NCBI GenBank assembly: GCA_031002005.1 | Contig: CM061919.1 | Coordinates: 18,919,687 to 18,983,686, forward strand | Direction: 5' to 3' | Source of the DNA: Vandiemenella viatica | Lineage: Eukaryota; Arthropoda; Insecta; Orthoptera; Morabidae | Length of the DNA: 64,000 bases | Shown: positions 22,060 to 33,063 of the stretch, piece by piece | How the letters are laid out: every line of letters begins with the position of its first letter | Position numbering within the stretch: the stretch's first letter is position 1 | Program-made: the position numbers and the translations under genes | The notes under the pieces: generated by a model | What the model was told of the DNA's origin: nothing | Databases searched by the model: none | The model's input: the letters and a program-made list of their open reading frames with translations, nothing else

Positions 22060-22806
22060 TATGTATACTAATATTATCTGTTTGTTACGTTTGCAGGGCT
22101 AAGCGGCTAATCCGATCGTGATGAAATTTGATAAGGAGATGCTATTTACCTTTAGGTAGGACATAGTATACCGTTATCTGTATAGATAATATATGCTGTT
22201 AAGGAATTATGAAAAAAACCACTGAACTTTAAAGAGAGACTCGTAGCATGTATGCGTCCCTGCAATGCCAACCAATAAAATGGGCGGGTATCGCAGTGGA
22301 CAAGGTATTTGCTTTCTAAAGCTACGGTGTGCAGAGAGAATTTTTTTTTCATCGTATGAGCCAAGCCTGGAAGTTACGTCGTAAGGATTCCATGTTAAAA
22401 TGAACTATCACTTTCTTTCTGCCTAAACATTTCTTTCATCAGTTTATTTTGTCTTCTTCTTTGTCATGCCCTGCAGGCGTAAACCAGACCTAAGGTATAT
22501 CTCTAACAGAGCAAGAGCATCTGAAGTTATAAAAACCCAAGAATCAGATGCTCATGCTGAAGAAAGAAGAAAATACAAAGCTGAAATTGAAGCTGCCCTC
22601 AGTTAATCCCCGACCCTACTTCCCCGCACATTAGTTTTGTTCTGTTTTTAAACATGTTAGACATTTATTCTCTTCATGAGACAGGTTCGACTGTCAAATA
22701 ATGACGGCTCGATGTTGTTTGGGACAAATAGAACTTACAGCTTTTTATATCCAATTCTAGCAATTAAATTCTATGTCCATGCGTACGAAGTCGCAGGTAC
22801 AGTTAG
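22060..22806 (+). mobile_element. Short Helitron-like element
   Basis: The left part contains GATGAAATTTG and a GACATAG..ATA block typical of the 5' ends of insect Helitron-type elements. The right end is GCGTACGAAGTCGC (short hairpin) followed 8 bases later by TTAG at 22803-22806 and then T, a variant of the Helitron CTRR end. A second element at 36817-39578 has the same hairpin type (GCGGACGAAGTCGC) before CTAG. The 5' boundary is not certain (candidate TC at 22077). The element would be nonautonomous, with a short coding piece inside. Confidence 0.5.
22466..22606 (+). pseudogene. Short Helitron Rep/helicase N-terminus-like ORF
   Basis: A 46-codon frame starts at ATG 22466 (MPCRRKPDLRYISNRARASE) and ends with stop at 22604-22606. 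The MPxRRKxDL start followed by an Arg-Ala-rich helix (SNRARASEV, then AEERRKYKAE) resembles the N-terminal tip of Helitron Rep-helicase proteins of insects. Nothing of the Rep or helicase domains follows; the 3' end of the element comes 200 bp later. This fits an internally deleted copy that kept the first codons. The resemblance is by eye, and a chance basic ORF is possible. Confidence 0.4.
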
Positions 22807-23012
22807 TTTTAAATATTTAGGAGTCTTCGTGACCAAATGTCACCGCATTTGGTTTAGACATCAATGCTTAGGTCTAGGCGCGAAAATGAATTTGACCATA
22901 TATGGCCGCAGTAATATTCTTCTTCTTTCTGTTTATAAATTTCTGCATTTTTAGGGTTCTGTAGTGAAAGTGGCAAAAATGGAAGAATTTTGTCCGTGTT
23001 TTTTTTATTGTT

Positions 23013-23215
23013 CTTTTGACTTTATGCCTCTTTGACGTCGAGGTTATTAGAGGCGAGAAAGACTGGGGGACAAGGAATGGAAAGGAATTCAGCCAAGGCC
23101 TTTTATAGGAGGTATCACTGCATTTGCCTGAAGTGATTTTGGGAAACCATGGAAAACCCAAGTCTGGATGCCCGAACGGGGATTCGAAGCCACGTCCTCC
23201 AGAACTTACGTCCGT
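23013..23215 (-). mobile_element. SINE family 1 copy, truncated
   Basis: Minus-strand copy of the family at 4940-5200: GACTTTATGCCTC-type tail end at the left, core AAACCATGGAAAACCCAAGTC, then a decayed B box (GGATTCGAAGC) near 23180. The outer part of the tRNA head is missing or diverged, and no clean target duplication is seen. Confidence 0.7.
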
Positions 23216-25142
23216 ACGTATTTACATCTGCTTCGTGTTTACATCGCAATTACACTGATTGAGATGATATTTCATAGGAATTCAGTGTCAGAAACACTCA
23301 TTCGTAGTCAAAAATAAATTACTCCTTCTCCGAAAATGTGGTCCATCGATTGTGGTATCATTGAACAAGTAGTTAAATATGGAGCCAATATTAGTTCGGT
23401 CATTTTTATTTAGTTGTGTGCTTTACGAGAAATATGTTTCCGAAGCCATTAACAATGTTTCAAATCCTTTAATATCTAACTTTACGTTTTAGAAGCCGTA
23501 AACAATGCGTCTCCCCATAATTTTCGAACTGCATAAATGTAACATTTCAAGATGAGGATAGTTAATAAGTACTTTCAACGAACATTTTTCTTCTAATATT
23601 TTATCCAAGTTTTATGAAGTTTGCGTTTGCAGCGTGATGAGGTGACTGCAACCCGTCACGACATCCGACGGACAACACTGCCTCACATCATCGAGAACAC
23701 AACACACTTCCAGAAACACAGATATTTTTTATAAGCCCTGAATTTTCTGATTTTAGAAAAGAAACACGGCTTTGTTAACACATTTAACCTGGCAATAATG
23801 ATATATATGTCTTTCAGTCTTCAAGATTGTATCCAATAAAATGATGAAAATATTCGGTGATATATTTCCATGATTCACAGATTTCTCCAAAGAATTTAAA
23901 ACAAAACTGCAGTGAAACGAATGAGTTTAAAATAACGGAGTCTACGTTTGAATAAAAGTTTTATATCTATTTTGGTGTATATTAATCCAGTGAAGAGTTA
24001 TTTTAAAAGTGTCTCGTTGATATTTGGCCTACGTTCCTATTTTCTTCAACGTAACACTCTTACATACAGAATAATGCTTCAGTGTTGGTGACTGTTCCAC
24101 TCAGAAAACACAATCCCTGTCAATTTACTTGGCGAGCTGTAAAAGAGACGGGCTATAAAATACGAGGCAGTCGTGCAGTGACGGCGGGCACCAGATTTTT
24201 ATGTGCTCTCTGGAGGAACCCTGCGCCCGCCCTCAGTTTCCGTCAAATGCTATTGGCAGTCGGCGGAAACGACTAGCCGATATTGCTTTTCCTTCCGAAT
24301 GTTGTTGACAGAATAATATCGCCGTCCTTCGTCGCAGTCCTTGACCGCAATGTGGTTTCGGACTAGTGAAGGAACCCGAAAAAATTCGGGTGACCACTTA
24401 AAGACGAATTCATATAATAAGTCTTCTTGTATGGATAAACGTAAACATATATTTCTTAGCTAACAGAAAAACTATTTACACTTTGCAACTCTTATCAAAT
24501 ATTTTCAGTAACTAGACCTCGAAATCAGACATTGTCCCGGTACAATTTACTTCAAACCGGCTGATAAATCAATGCAAAACTTCGTTGTTATTTTCAGTAG
24601 AAACCTTATTTGCAGTTGTTTTTTTTCTGCCGCTAATTTCGATTATGTGATTTAAGCAAGCATTCGATAAAAATGTTCTTTATTTTATGGGTTACTATAA
24701 CATTTTATACAGAAACATTAATTAACGTAAATGTCCCTCTGACTGCTGAATATTTTTGAAGGCAAGATTCTCGTTATTATGATAGAAGACTCATTCTTCT
24801 GTTTCATGGAAAAATCATCTAGCATTAATCTGGAGTTATTTCTGAACAGCATTGAAAACAGAAATCTGGATTACTGGAATTGAAACATTGCTTTTCTTGT
24901 CAGCAATGCGAGTGTCTTTAATCACAATTCTTTACCACATTCGAAACAAGCTACATTTAGTAGCATCCTAATTTAAGAAGGTTACAGAACACAAAAAGTT
25001 TTACAGGTTGCAGGCAATGAAATTGTTGTGGAGAACGTATTATCAAGTCGTTTTCTTCAACGAACTATGAACATTGTATTCAACATTACCAATTATATCA
25101 TCAGCTGTAGCCCTTGAACAAATAATAACACCAGACGCTCAT
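23216..25142. other. Unassigned region
   Basis: No coding region or repeat family recognised in about 1.9 kb. A GC-richer patch at 24100-24330 contains TATAAAATA at 24154 and several CpG steps. It could be regulatory, but nothing else supports that. Confidence 0.45.
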
Positions 25143-27688
25143 TTCATTTTTTTTTATTTTTTTTTCGAATCACCCATCTTTGGTGTACGTCAGATCAATC
25201 ACTTCTTGGATGCTTGCGTTTTCTTCTTCTCCCAGTATTTCTCCATTCTATCTGATCTCATCCTTCTTTCCTCTTCTGATATTTGAATCAGTTTTCTGAT
25301 GTTTATCGCAACTTGGAACCTCTTACTTTTGTCTTTGGTCACGGTCTTGGCTGTACCATTCTTTAACATCACTTCGGTAATCTGGAGTTCTCTCAGATCC
25401 TATTCCACTTCCTTAAACCAGTTGGGCTTAGTCCTTTTTTATAAAAGAAGTCAAAGATTTTTTTTGTTAGTCTGTTAGGATTCATTCGGAATATGTGTCC
25501 ATAGAAATCAATCCTTTTTTTTCTCATGGTTTCCGAGAGTCTCTCGGACTTTGCGTAGAGGGCTTCGTTTCTGTAGAAAACTTGTTTGTTATTCTGGAAT
25601 TTGGGACCCATGATCTTCCTCAAAATTTTCCTCTCATTGATTTCCAATTTCTCCATTTGTCCTTTCCTCCCCATGACTAGTGTCTCTGCTGCATAGAGTA
25701 CTTCCGGCTTAATTACTGTGTTGTAATGTCTTATCTTTGTGTTCCAAGAGAGAATTTTCTTATTGTAAGTTTTTTTGGTCTTCTGGAAGGCTAATTCCAT
25801 TTTGGTCCTTCTCGCTTCCATTGTTTTACCTTCAAGGTTATTCCATTCAATCCATTCCCCTAGGTACTTGAAACTCCTAACCACCTCTATTTTATGAGCT
25901 CCTACTCGGACTCTCGTAGGAGTGTCTGGTATATTTGTCATAATCTTTGTTTTTTCGAAAGAAATCTTATGTCCTAACTTCCCTGCCTGCTCTTGTAATT
26001 CGGCGATTTGTTCTTTGGCTTCCTCCCATGTTTCTGCGAGCATCGCCATATCGTCAGCGAATGCCAAACACTTAATCGTAACTCCTTTATTTTTTGTTCC
26101 AAGTCTAATTGCTCCTCTGGTTCTTGCATTCCATTCTCTCACAACTTTTTCGAGTGCACAATTGAACAGCAGGGGGGAGAGACCATCCCCTTGCCGGACC
26201 TCTGTTCTGATCTCAAAAGGTTCTGACAGTTCACCCATGAATCTAACTTTTGAGGTCGTATTTGTGTGGGTTTCTTTGATGATATTCAGGGTTTTCCTGT
26301 CCAAGCCAAATTCCTCCAAAATATTGAATAGCGACCCTCTGTCTATGGAATCGTAAGCTTTTTGGAAGTCCACAAAAGTCACTATATATGGTTTCGCCCT
26401 CTGCTTCAGGTATGCTAAAATGTTTCTGAGGTTTAGGATCTGTTCAGGGCAAAACCATCCTTTCCTGAACCCTGCTTGATACTCCCCGATTTGGCAGTCC
26501 AACTGGGATTCTGCTCGTTCAAGTAATGCTCTGGACAATATCTTATAGGTCACATCCACCAGAGAAATCCCTCTGTAGTTGTTCGGATCAGATTTAGAGC
26601 CTCTTTTGTGTAGAGGGTGTATCAGGACCATTTTCCATTCCTCTGGAATCACTTATTTCTTCCATATCTCCTCAAAAAATTTCTGGAGTGAGATAATTGC
26701 ATTTTTTCTAGCATATTTACATAATTCGGCTGTTATCTGATTTTCCCCTGATGCCTTAAAATTTTCCATGTGAGTCAGAATTGTCTGGATCTCACTTATA
26801 GATGGGGGTTTAGAGTCAGGGTTGGTGGAAGACTTCTTTCCATCATCGAACACCATCTTTTGGAGTGGTTCTTCGCAATTTAGGAGTTCCTTGAAGTAGT
26901 CTGCCAGTATCTTGCAGTTGCCCCTATTACTATATGCCATGTTCCCTTTTTTATCCTGAAGTTGGAGGGTTGTGGGGTTGTATTTATTGAGCTTCTCTCT
27001 GAAGATCCGATAATAGTTTCTCATGTTGTTCTTAGTAAAGTCGTCATTAATCTTACTAAGTATTTGGTCTTCTTGAACCTTCTTTACTTTCTTGATCTCC
27101 TTGGACACCATCCTCCTAGTTTCCACAAAGGGCTGCCAGGAACTTTCGTCCTTTTTGGTTTGCCAGATGTGCCACGCCTTCTTTCTCAGATCAAGTAGTC
27201 TATCACACTCCTCGTTCCACCACCTGTGCTTCTTAATCCTGGAGACAGGAGCAAACTCTTCTGCCTTAGTTATAAGACTCTTCTCCAACTGTTTCCAGCC
27301 CTGGCCATCTAGTTCGCTGGTTAACTGACTCCATTCTTCCTTCTTCTCATTTATTTTCTCTGGATCATATCTCCTTCGTGCACGGTTTTTCCTCTGACAG
27401 TTACTCTTAGGGATGATCTTAAATTTCACTTTAGATAGGTAGTGGTCCGAGTCGAGGTTGGCCCCTCTGAGAACCCTAACATTTTGGATTTCTTTATGAA
27501 ATTTCCGCTTTACCGCAACATGATCTAACTTGAACTCTCCCAATAGAGGGTTAGGTGATATCCACGTCTTCTGCTTTCTTGGCAATTTCTTAAAGCTAGT
27601 TGACTTCAGGATCAAATTGTGTGCCTGACATAATTCAATTAGCCTGATACCATTTTGGTTCGTTTCATTTATTGTAGTTAAATTCATT
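25143..27688 (-). mobile_element. 5'-truncated RTE-like LINE
   Basis: A LINE on the minus strand from about 27688 (inside the endonuclease) to an A/T-rich 3' tail at 25143-25168 (two A runs on the minus strand). It encodes the end of an AP endonuclease, a linker and a complete RT. It is better preserved than its neighbours: one in-frame stop (26653-26655) and one frameshift near 25400. The 5' end abuts A-rich sequence next to the inverted repeat of a PLE. The exact clade (RTE or related) is not certain. Confidence 0.8.
25199..27688 (-). pseudogene. LINE endonuclease-reverse transcriptase, one stop
   Basis: The first part (26653-27688) holds the end of the endonuclease, with a KTWISPNPL block, then LGEFKLDHV and the terminal SDHYL motif, followed by a basic linker. 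A TAA at 26653-26655 separates it, in the same frame, from the RT part (25393-26652). There, residues 91-101 are VTFVDFQKAYD (catalytic Asp), 152-164 are VRQGDGLSPLLFN and 198-201 are FADD, followed by SFKYLGEW and a thumb. A frameshift near 25400 shifts the last 65 residues, which read ITEVMLKNG ... RMRSDRMEKYW and stop at 25199-25201. Apart from these two lesions the RT domain looks complete. Confidence 0.8.
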
Positions 27689-27819
27689 AAAAAAAAAAAT
27701 GGTCGTAGGTACAAGTCTGAGATACTGCCACAGGTACTAAGATGAGTACGCCTTTCTCTAGACAAATTAAAGAACAAATAGATCTACGATTGATGTAAGA
27801 TCGATTTTTTTCACGGCGT

Positions 27820-27985
27820 TCTAAATAAATAAACTCTTCTCGGTATTCCATCCGCGTTAAGAAGTCGCGCTTGTGGGACGTTTCGAAGGCGTCTGTCTCA
27901 GCCCTCATTTTCAACCATAGGTGTCACTGCATAACTATTTGTTTCCACGCTGCCGAGGGAACGGTGGAAGAAGAGGATCTGAACA
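27820..27985 (-). repeat. Left inverted copy of PLE 3' end
   Basis: Reverse complement of about 28660-28815. Shared blocks include AGACGCCTTCGAAACGTCCC, TTCTTAACGCGG and AGAAGAGTTTATTTATTTA. Inverted partial copies of the 3' end placed 5' of the element are typical of PLE insertions. At 27979-28005 a CTGAACA ... GAAA pair resembles a mutated hammerhead core. Confidence 0.8.
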
Positions 27986-28029
27986 ATGCGCCGCTGCAGC
28001 CGAAATGTTTTTACAGGTTTGTTGATTGA

Positions 28030-28627
28030 TCTTGACACATAGTAGAAACAACCTTGACCAATTCCTGGCACATTTGAATTCTATCAATGAAAATATTCAG
28101 TTGACCATGGAATTGGAGGAGGACGGTTGCCTTCTTTTTTTTTAGATGTGTTATTATGAAACGTGCCGACGGTTCGCTGGTACACTCTGTTTATCATAAA
28201 CCTACCCATACTGACACAACACGGAGTCAAGACAATTTTCACATAAATCAATAAAATTAAAAAACTTGGTAGGCAGCATTAAAGATGACCTAGGTTTACG
28301 AACCCCTGGTATATGAATGTAGTTACATCGGGAAAACGCAGCCGTGTATTGTGCAGCAATGTGTTGAACAAACAAGGAATGTTCGTCTTGGGCAAGAAGA
28401 TAAATCTGCGGTGGCCGAACATAGTGAACAAGAAGGTGATACATTTGATTTTGAAAAAACTGCAATCTTAGCCCGGGTCAAAGACTATTTGGGCCAGCGT
28501 TATTACAAAAATTGTAGAAATCATAAAAACTGATTTATTAATTAACAGAGACACTGGTTATAATCTCAGTGCGGCATGGAACCCGGCTATTAACATGCTG
28601 AAACAGTTTGGCCTCGGTAACGAGTAG
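28030..28627 (+). pseudogene. PLE RT tail and GIY-YIG endonuclease remnant
   Basis: Plus-strand PLE pieces in order. At 28052-28215 are the end of the RT/thumb, LDQFLAHLNSINENIQL, TMELEEDG, and a later KRADGSLVHSVYHKPTHTD block. A deletion follows. At 28206-28300 are the linker GVKTIF and DDLGLRTPGIY, then the GIY-YIG endonuclease with CSYIGKT (28325-28345), QEDKSAVAEHSEQEGD and ILARVKDY. After a frameshift near 28505, INRDTGYNLSAAWNPAI precedes the stop at 28625-28627. The GIY-YIG core tyrosines and HxxxGH-like region are partly kept. The main RT core is absent, so the copy is dead. Confidence 0.8.
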
Positions 28628-28659
28628 AAGAGTGGATGACGTCATCAAGCTGTGTTGGC

Positions 28660-28815
28660 TTATGTCTTCCACCGTTTCCACGGCAGCGGGTAAACAAACA
28701 GTTAATCACTGACATTTGGTTGAACACGAGGGCTGAGATAGACGCCTTCGAAACGTCCCACAAGTGTGACATCTTAACGCGGCTGGAAGGCAGAGAAGAG
28801 TTTATTTATTTACTT
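28660..28815 (+). repeat. PLE 3' terminal repeat (right copy)
   Basis: The 3' untranslated end of the PLE at 28030-28627. It matches the reverse complement of 27820-27985, including TTCCACCGTTTCCACGGCAG and the AGACGCCTTCGAAACGTCCC block. Similarity ends at about 28811. Confidence 0.8.
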
Positions 28816-28845
28816 GTACAGTTTATTCGTTGCTGTACATAAAAT

Positions 28846-29219
28846 CATTTGTTGATCGTTAAGTACCCAGGTATATTACATATTATAAATGTGATCGATT
28901 ATGTAGTAAAAAGTCGGTCCATTTTACAATTTCAAGATCAGTGTAATATCACTATAAATGCAATCACGGAGCGCTGCAAATCAACTGGTATCTTAATTCC
29001 TGACTCCTTACTGATCATAATCTGAGAGGTTCGGTGACTAAATTTTTAATTAATTAATAAATCTAACGCCCACGGCCGATCACACGCAGCATGATAGAAT
29101 CAATCTAGAACCGATTAAATAATGTGTTGAAACACCTAAATTAAGAATTGAACATGTCGCAATATGAACACGAGGATAAAAATATAGTTAATATTTAATA
29201 TTTAATTAAACTGCAATGG
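28846..29219. other. Unassigned spacer
   Basis: Nothing recognised. The sequence is AT-rich with no frame of note. Confidence 0.5.
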
Positions 29220-29590
29220 AGCGCACGCTCTGGTGGCAATTTCCCTACCATCCATCTTCCCCATTCTCTGAACCCTTCCTACATTTGCCCTCGGCAAATT
29301 TTAACATTAAATTCTTTCAACGTTTCTGGTAAATTATTCATCTTTTCTCTTGGTAACTTATTCCAATCCCTGACACCCTTACCCAAAAAAGAAAATCTTC
29401 CTCTACCTTTGTGCCTGAAATCTAGTGCCAGCTTGTGATCATGGTCATCTTTTCCCTTTCCATGCATTACTTTTTACATCAATATCTTCCATGCCTCATC
29501 ACCAATACAAGACTTGTACACTCCCATTTCTCTCTTCATCCTCCTCCTGTCTTGCAATGAATCCTATTCCAACTCTAGTTATCTGTACTA
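29220..29590 (-). pseudogene. C-terminal tail of a LINE reverse transcriptase
   Basis: The minus-strand frame (29279-29467) reads HDHKLALDFRHKGRGRFSFL, then GKGVRDWNKLP and LPETLKEFNVK. This is the typical C-terminal end of CR1/L2-type LINE RT proteins, where 'rvvndWNsLP..vv.a.s...Fk' follows the thumb. Upstream on the minus strand RRRMKREMGVYKSC-like sequence is readable. A second, more decayed copy of the same tail lies at 47665-47955. No other part of the element is present. Confidence 0.6.
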
Positions 29591-30619
29591 ATAATAAATG
29601 ACACCATAAATATCGCAAAAATTACTATGGTCTAAATCTACTGAACAGAGGGTAATTTAGAAAAACAATCCCTTTAAAAATTAAATACGGAATATTATAA
29701 TAGTAAAACTGATAATGAACAGAATGATTTCCAAAAACGATTGTCTTGTGCAAATGGTTAAATTACTCTGTTAACTGAAAAACATCGGAGATTTAACATG
29801 GAATCTGCAACAATTCGTTATGCTTATTTACCTCGAGCATATGAGCGTAATGTTAGATTATAATTAAACACGGAAAGGTTTTTGCATTGCGCCCTACGAG
29901 CCGTCACTTAGCACGTAGTGAATGCGTATTTCGGAGCTGGCGAGCGCATTCTCTCCCGACACCGTAAATGAATTTCTTGTGCAACCAACCAATCGATCAT
30001 TATTAATACTGAAGGCAACAATAATTAATTTAAATATTACCAAATAAAATTAATACTGATTAAAGAGTAAATTAATAGGAATCGGATAGGGTGGGCTTAT
30101 ATCAAAAATCACACCCAGTATCGATAGACCACAAAAACGCTTTTGAAACAGTAAATCGAAACAAACTCTTAGGAATCCTACCCTTTAATGCGTCACCGAA
30201 GCAGATAATATTAGCAATATAAAATCTTTATAAATGTCTTTGACAGCTGCGAAACAAGAAACTGAAACTGTGCCGTAGCGATCGTCCATCTCAGTTTACC
30301 TCATTATGTACATCATATCCATACACGCATATTTTCCTAATTTCCCATATCAAGTAGTATTATATTTTCCCTTTCTGAAAAGAAAAATCACGAAACACCA
30401 TAGAATCATATCTCTCTCTGAACTTCCGTACACTCAACAAGGGAAAATAATGATAATAAAAAAGAGGCAATAGTTCCTTCTCACGATTAAAAGTTACTTT
30501 ACTCATAACTCTCAAACAAAACTTTTAATAGCCCAGCTTTAAACTACTAACGGCACAAGTCTTCTATCATACTACAACCCCCACCAGAGGGCATCTTTCA
30601 ACGAAACTAAATTATAAGT
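29591..30619. other. Unassigned, with a small LINE RT fragment
   Basis: Mostly nothing recognised. At 30120-30265 (plus) the phrase IDHKNAFETVNRNKLLGILP is readable, followed by IILAI and NLY. It matches the RT block around the first catalytic Asp of RTE-like LINEs, with His-Lys-Asn in place of the usual residues. It is a fragment of about 45 codons with no flanking RT motifs. Confidence 0.5.
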
Positions 30620-30769
30620 ACGCATAAATTTATGAATGTTTCTCGGCAAATACTATTATTTGTATACAATATTTCGGCGACATAATACTCTGTCGTCATC
30701 TTCAGATATAGTCGTAAGACTTGAAGTTTGCGTAGAGCATGTTATTTAAAAACTGGCATGGTAACGAAG

Positions 30770-32762
30770 GACGTTGTTACGTTGTCTAGCAACATCTCAG
30801 ACTCAGGTGCCAGCGAAGCACGGACCTAGAACACTATCGAAGGGCCTACCCCAAGGATCAATCCTCAGTCCGCTATTATATGCCATATATACCGCCAATC
30901 TGGAAAAAATCTTTAGCACGCATATGAAAGCATTACAGTACGCTGATGACATCTGCATATATACCATGTCTCCCTCCTTGTATTTAACCTATCAATGGCT
31001 ATCGGATGCTGCAATAACTTTATCTGTATGGACATCTGAGTGTGGACTTACACTCTCAGCACCTAAATCAACTGTCGTGGTGTTCACAAGGAAGCGCTGC
31101 ACATTCGGAGAACGCACCATACGGCTGGGACCATATACCTTCCCAATAGAAGCGTCGGCTAAACTTCTGGGCCTATATCTGGACAGAAAACTAACATGGA
31201 GCCGCCATATAAACTACATATTACAGAAGGTTGGAGGGGCGCTGGGCATGCTCCGATCCATCACGGGAGCATGGTGGGGAGCGGGTCCTTCTGCTCTACT
31301 AGTCTTGTACCGAGCCTTAATCCGTCCAGTGGTGGATTATGGAAGCACCCTGTTCGGAAGCGCGCCAGGGTGCGTCTTGGAAAAACTGGACAGGGCTCAA
31401 CATAGGGCCGTGGGATTGTGCCTGGGAGCAATGAGGTCTGGTCCTACCAGTGCTCTTCTGATGGAGGTGGCGGAGGTGCCCCTTTCTATACGCCGCATCT
31501 TTGCTATAGGGGAGCATCCTTTGCTAAGGAAGCTGTCAGTGGTGAACAGAATACTCACAATGAGCGGACCACCACCAGCGAGGGGAGTGCCTCTGCTGAC
31601 AGGGGGATACAAGGAATGTGAAAGGATTAAGCCACTCGTATTGGGGGGCTGCATTGTTCCAGGCTTCCTGTATCCATGCGAGTTTGAGTTCCCGAAACTA
31701 CGAATGTATTATCTGCCAGAGGATATCATCCAGAGTGGAAGCGGCAATGCAGTGGTTTCGCACTTTTTGAACAGGGCTTGGCCCGACTACATCCGTATTT
31801 ACAGCGACGGCTCTAAAACTGCGGAGGGTGCGGGATGCGCTTATTGTTGCCCGCATACTGGCGAGTGCGGACAGGTATTGCTGCCTGCGGGGACGTCAAT
31901 TTGCACAGCGGAGACTATGGCCATGTGCGCGGCTATCAAGTGCGGGCTGGACAAGCACTTTCCAAGGATCTTGATGCTTACTGACGCTAAGAGCGCTCTC
32001 CAGAAGTTGCAGAGCCCAGTATGGATTGGCAAATTGCATCAATGCCTGTATGAAGTGATGGGATTGGCTTCAGAGGCTTCTTCGGTTGGCGTACGAGTGC
32101 ATTTTCTCTGGATTAAAGGTCATATAGGAGTGGTGCACAATGAGGTCGTCGACCGGCTGGTGAAGCGGAGCATCAACGAGGGGCGCTTTGCAAGCGTTCG
32201 GCTACCTTGGAGGGATTTCATCCCACTGGTCTCTAGGAGGGCGTACCTCAGTTGGAATGAGGACTGGTCCCGGACGCGGCTACTAGGAGGAAGGCACTGC
32301 TCGGCAGTGCAACCTGCAATGCCGGGGACACCCTGGTTCGCGGAGCACAATATTGCAAGAAGACGCGCAACAGCCATTGTTGGAGTGAGGCTGGGACATG
32401 GTTGTTGTCCTCACCACTTGTGCCGCCTTCATATAATAGAAAGACCTATATGCACCTTAGACCAGGAAATTTCGGACCTCAATCGCATCATTATCTCCTG
32501 TTCACGGTTTCAATCACGGCGAGGGCGTTTCTGCGGGCGCCTCGAACAGCTTTCAGTCAGGTTCCCTGCGAGTGTTGCCACAATTCTTCAATCAAGAAGT
32601 GTCCAAATCTGCAGGGCGATGGTTCGCTTCCTTCGGGACGCAGAGTTGAGGATTTGAGGCCTCCAATACTCTGTAGGAAGAGAATGGCAAACAAGCATTA
32701 ATGTATAATGCTGGCTAAATGGTCTCAGACCAAAGGGCAAATAAAAAAATAAAAAAATAAAG
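30770..32762 (+). mobile_element. I-like LINE, 5'-truncated, inserted in PLE
   Basis: It begins within the RT domain and ends with a short 3' untranslated region and an A-rich tail of AAATAAAA units at 32741-32760. Its orientation is opposite to the host PLE. I could not find a clean target duplication; GAC-TT.G..TTG-like sequence at both borders is suggestive only. The open reading frame indicates a fairly recent insertion. Confidence 0.8.
30774..32657 (+). CDS. I-clade LINE RT-RNase H, partial but open
   Basis: An open 627-codon frame, the longest in the window. Residues 24-44 are GLPQGSILSPLLYAIYT (RT block 4) and 56-59 the YADD catalytic box; the thumb follows to about residue 240. A RNase H domain lies at about 338-468, with all four acidic positions visible: Asp345 (IYSDGS), Glu380 (CTAET), Asp404 (LTDAKS) and Asp460, plus KGH at 448-450. 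RNase H after the RT points to the I/Ingi/Loner group. A Cys/His region (GHGCC ... IIISCSRF, about 541-578) resembles the C-terminal zinc-finger-like end of such proteins. The endonuclease and first RT blocks are absent, so it cannot be autonomous. The start codon is simply the first Met after truncation. Confidence 0.9.
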   Translation: MLRCLATSQTQVPAKHGPRTLSKGLPQGSILSPLLYAIYTANLEKIFSTHMKALQYADDICIYTMSPSLYLTYQWLSDAAITLSVWTSECGLTLSAPKSTVVVFTRKRCTFGERTIRLGPYTFPIEASAKLLGLYLDRKLTWSRHINYILQKVGGALGMLRSITGAWWGAGPSALLVLYRALIRPVVDYGSTLFGSAPGCVLEKLDRAQHRAVGLCLGAMRSGPTSALLMEVAEVPLSIRRIFAIGEHPLLRKLSVVNRILTMSGPPPARGVPLLTGGYKECERIKPLVLGGCIVPGFLYPCEFEFPKLRMYYLPEDIIQSGSGNAVVSHFLNRAWPDYIRIYSDGSKTAEGAGCAYCCPHTGECGQVLLPAGTSICTAETMAMCAAIKCGLDKHFPRILMLTDAKSALQKLQSPVWIGKLHQCLYEVMGLASEASSVGVRVHFLWIKGHIGVVHNEVVDRLVKRSINEGRFASVRLPWRDFIPLVSRRAYLSWNEDWSRTRLLGGRHCSAVQPAMPGTPWFAEHNIARRRATAIVGVRLGHGCCPHHLCRLHIIERPICTLDQEISDLNRIIISCSRFQSRRGRFCGRLEQLSVRFPASVATILQSRSVQICRAMVRFLRDAELRI

Positions 32763-32764
32763 AC

Positions 32765-33041
32765 TTAGCATTGTTGAAGAGCAGACTCAACAACTGGTAT
32801 CCACGCATCACTTAGTGGGAAACCACAATCCCGGTCAACCAGATCAGACGCGAGGCGAATTTCAAACGCTTCTGTAATGACGCTGTCTCAGAAGCCTCTC
32901 GCATGTGCCAGCACCTTGGTTGGTTCGAAATCGAATCCATGTCCTTGATCCAAATAATGTTCCGTCAGCGCCGATTTGTCCTTTTGCCCCAGGCGAACGC
33001 TGGGCATGTTCCAAACAACGTTGTTTAATACACCGTATTGT
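32765..33041 (-). pseudogene. PLE GIY-YIG endonuclease, 3' part
   Basis: Minus-strand pieces RCIKQRCLEH, GQKDKSALTEHYLDQGHGFD (after a frameshift), EPTKVLAHARG and FPLSDAWIPVVESAL, ending near a stop at about 32768. This is the second half of the PLE endonuclease, with the typical DKSAxxEH and GHxxDFE motifs. It continues the linker half at 33310-33763, from which it is separated by a SINE. Confidence 0.75.
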
Positions 33042-33063
33042 CTCGCAGAAGTACTTTTTTTTC

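Noticed and set aside
24154..24180. TATA box with initiator
   Set aside because: Spacing to the initiator-like sequence is too short, and no gene is seen downstream.
25922..26356. A plus-strand gene of 144 codons
   Set aside because: It is the complement of the well-supported LINE reverse transcriptase on the minus strand.
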